From: Zeus faber
Lineage: Eukaryota; Chordata; Actinopteri; Zeiformes; Zeidae
NCBI GenBank assembly: GCA_960531495.1
Contig: OY482849.1
Location: 4,753,765-4,817,764, forward strand
Length of the DNA: 64,000 nt
Reading direction: 5' to 3'
The notes under the pieces are model-generated. The model did no database searches, was not told where the DNA came from, and was given only the letters and a program-made list of their open reading frames with translations. Shown in pieces: positions 1 to 64,000 of this stretch. The position numbers were made by a program, and so were the translations under genes. The number at the start of each line of letters is the position of its first letter. Positions within the stretch are counted from its first letter, which is position 1.

Positions 1-118
1 CCCACTGACCACGCCCCTTCCAAACGTCCCCGGTGTAACCCCGAAATGTGTGACCTGCCAAATTTGGCGACATCGGAAGGAGGAAAAAAACCACTTCAGA
101 ATGGTGAAACAGCAAATA

Positions 119-125
<7 letters not shown>

Positions 126-162
<37 letters not shown>

Positions 163-179
163 ACACACACACGCACACA
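126..179. repeat. (AC)n microsatellite
   Basis: Nearly pure AC dinucleotides upstream of the copine gene. Confidence 0.95.
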
Positions 180-344
180 TGATCATTTTCAAATTACAAT
201 TACAATTTAAAAAAAAATAAAGCCACATAATTCGACAGGTCACCCATGTTGGCATGACACCGGTGTGAAGAGCTTGTGAAAGTCTCTGCCTCCACCTGCC
301 GACGGAGGAGGAGAAACACCAACTAAAGCCGAGCAGTTCCCGTG

Positions 345-560
345 TGTGTATGTGACGGCGTCGCGCTCTTTCTCCCCCTTGGCCATGAATGAAACTCGCC
401 TCTTCGTCCTCGTCCTCCATCGCGGAAAGACGCTCCGTCCGTCCTCAGGTGTGACCATTCCGACGCGTGTTCCCGCCCAAACCGCAGTCGACCCCGTTGA
501 TGTCCGCACGTGGCGTAGCGTGGCGCCGTTAGACCCGATGGACGCTTTCCACAACAGGGC
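345..560 (+). promoter_or_regulatory. CpG-dense block upstream of the copine start, probable promoter or 5' leader
   Basis: This stretch is GC-rich with many CpG dinucleotides (for example GGCGTCGCGC and GCGTAGCGTGGCGCCG) in otherwise AT-rich, CpG-poor surroundings, and it ends about 100 bases before the copine ATG. Vertebrate gene starts often lie in such islands. I see no clear TATA box, and the transcription start cannot be fixed from sequence alone. Confidence 0.4.
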
Positions 561-613
561 TTGAAGTGGAACTTTCAACTTGTAGGAATAAGAATAGTCA
601 AGAGCTGATTTTC

Positions 614-643
614 TTGTTGTTGTTGTTGTTGTTGTTGTTGTTG
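614..643 (+). repeat. (TTG)10 tract in the copine 5' leader
   Basis: Ten perfect TTG units lie 13 bases upstream of the start codon. The in-frame stop just before the ATG overlaps the last unit, so the tract is not translated from an upstream in-frame start. Confidence 0.95.
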
Positions 644-656
644 AAACAACCTGACC

Positions 657-62379
<61,723 letters not shown>

Positions 62380-62390
62380 GTAAGTTTCAC

Positions 62391-62451
62391 AGACACACAC
62401 GCACGCACACACACACACACACACACGCACGCACACACGCACACATACAAA
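62391..62451. repeat. (AC)n microsatellite just after the exon 6 donor
   Basis: AC with ACGC interruptions, starting about 12 bases from the splice site. Confidence 0.93.
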
Positions 62452-63453
62452 CACAGTCCCATTAATTGGTGAATTTTAACCTTCCACTCCCATTAGTGGT
62501 GCTGGTTTTTACAGCGTTTCAAGGGCTATTGATTTATCAGAAAATGATTGGCGTTTTCTTTTTTTTTTTTTATTTGGGTGGCCACTTTCTCATGCACGGC
62601 GAACACAGTCATGTAACATTTATATCAGTTCTTAAACAAGCAACCAAAATACAATACAATCGACCATGTGCCATGAAATTTCAATAATGAACATAATGAC
62701 TCACATTGTCAGTGTTGAGCCCACCATTACTGCAACTGAACAGCAATTTTTACTGGAAGTGTTAAAGGATAGGTTCGCTATTTTTCATCCCAGGCCTTAT
62801 TAATATGTTAGTTCCCAGAATTTATAACTGTTCATAGCAAAACCTCGTTGAACACTTTTCTGTTGAGAAACCTACCGCTATGCTGCAGCTTCTCAATGTG
62901 CTTAAACGCAGTCCAATGGGGCAAATGTCAGAATTTCCAGTCAGTCAGAAAGTGAAGGATTTCTATGTGTGACAATGCTATGGAACAACTATTGTGGAAG
63001 TTAATCGTTTTTTACATAAAAGAACATGATCACATAAAGATTAACTTCAACTGACTGGGGGGAAAAAAAGAGTATTCGTCACGACATTATAAAACCATTG
63101 GTCTGTTGTGCGGTCTTTCTTTCAAAATCCAAAACATTGCAAGGTAAATTGGGCTTGGATGCAAGTGGGTGCTTTCACCCACCTTTGGTAAATAAATAAT
63201 TTTAAAAAGATATTGAAGGGCTTCCCTTGCCGACATTGGCATATTTTTCTATATGAGGATTTCCATGATAATTTTTTTGTTGCACGACCATGAGTGTAAT
63301 TACGGTACTATATAGACCATCAGCCACAAAAATAAAAGCACTGACAGGTGCAGTGAATAACATTGATGCCTCATTCCAATGGCACCTGTCAAGGGTTGGG
63401 ATAAATCAAGCAGCAAGTGAACAGTCAGTTCTTGAAGTTGATGTGTTGGAAGC

Positions 63454-63986
63454 TGTTACGACCAGGGCTAGGGGGACTCAAATGCACGACACTGGGACAG
63501 CAGACAGACTGAAGTTCGACAAAGGGTGTTTATTTGAAGTCATTGGGTATGGGAAGTTTGGGAGAGACCTGGTCGGGCTGCATCGGGTGGAGGGCAGGAT
63601 TACCGGACACCGGACAAGAGGGCAGGTAACCAGATGGAACGAGGCAGGAGAGAAACGCGATGGGCATGGAAGAAAGGATCCAGGTTCCGGACAGGAGGAC
63701 AGGGAGCCAAGCGTGACATTGGCAGGATGGGATCGCCGTGGACTTGGAACAAAGGGTAAGGTTAGAACAATGCACTCAAATCAAAAATAACTCTAATAGG
63801 GGGGCCTTGTACTATACTAACTGGGTTAGACAATCTGACGATCTGGCGATGAGTGGATAGAAAGCCGGGGAATAAGTACTGCAGGCTTTATGGGATGATG
63901 GACCTCAGGTGTGTGGGACAGAGCAGGTGGGAGGTGTGGCAGAGGGGACAAGGAAGGAGTTCAAGCCTGATGACCTGTCCATGACA
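63454..63986 (-). repeat. LTR-like dispersed repeat
   Basis: Read on the minus strand it starts TGTCATGGACAGG and ends CCCTGGTCGTAACA, with TG...CA borders and 533 bases, the form of a gypsy-type LTR. The plus-strand start TGTTACGACCAGGGCTAGGG is common in fish genomes. No target duplication was seen (GGAAGC left, AATAAC right), so it may be one end of a longer element beyond the window or a different class of repeat. Confidence 0.4.
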
Positions 63987-64000
63987 AATAACATACAGAC

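Larger units (their letters stand above)
62380..64000 (+). other. Start of copine intron 6
   Basis: Begins GTAAGT after exon 6. 62452-63453 shows nothing I can name; 63454-63986 is an LTR-like block. No further copine exon is visible. Confidence 0.8.

Overview
The window is animal nuclear DNA, almost certainly from a ray-finned (teleost) fish. The evidence is one host gene split over six short exons with large introns, many long (AC)n and (AG)n microsatellites, V-type tRNA-derived SINEs, and several teleost transposon lineages (BEL/Pao, Ty3/gypsy, L2/Rex1-like and L1-like LINEs, pogo/Tigger and other inverted-repeat DNA transposons). I cannot name the species. Nothing prokaryotic, no CRISPR array and no free-standing RNA gene was found.

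Host gene. The plus strand carries the 5' part of a copine gene of the CPNE5/8/9 subgroup. The start codon is at 657, with an ideal ACCATGG context and an in-frame stop 15 bases upstream. Coding exons are 657-733, 6958-6998, 27466-27512, 42373-42476, 60809-60848 and 62303-62379. All junctions have AG/GT borders and the reading frame is continuous through 128 codons plus two bases. They encode the N-terminal C2A domain. The second C2 domain and the copine/vWA domain lie beyond the right edge. Everything else in the window is upstream sequence or intron of this gene.

Layout. 1-656: upstream region, with a CpG-dense block at 345-560 and a (TTG)10 tract in the 5' leader. Intron 1 (734-6957): mostly microsatellites. 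Intron 2 (6999-27465): L1-like 3' ends (7795-9311; 10845-11487), a duplicated repeat unit (9470-10410, 14704-15710, inverted part 12925-13245), a SCAN-like gag gypsy element (about 17640-22350) split by a minus-strand LINE (18308-20466), an inverted LTR fragment (22352-22986) and a Harbinger-like element (24245-24880). Intron 3 (27513-42372): two pogo/Tigger remnants (28510-29739), a BEL/Pao element (29750-35505) split by an L2/Rex1-like LINE (30590-34290) that is itself split by an L1-like 3' region (31370-32430), an antisense L2-type LINE (35508-36990), and a structurally complete non-autonomous LTR element (40771-42054) with a 5-bp target duplication. Intron 4 (42477-60808): the longest L1-like copy (43130-46215), an inverted-repeat element with a BED-finger remnant (49313-49815), two V-SINEs, LINE fragments and a minus-strand gypsy element with order protease-integrase-RT (about 54440-57530). 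Intron 5 is short and plain. Intron 6 begins at 62380 and ends in an LTR-like block (63454-63986).

All transposon reading frames are broken by stops, frameshifts, nested insertions or deletions, so none looks autonomous. The only gene that appears functional is the copine.
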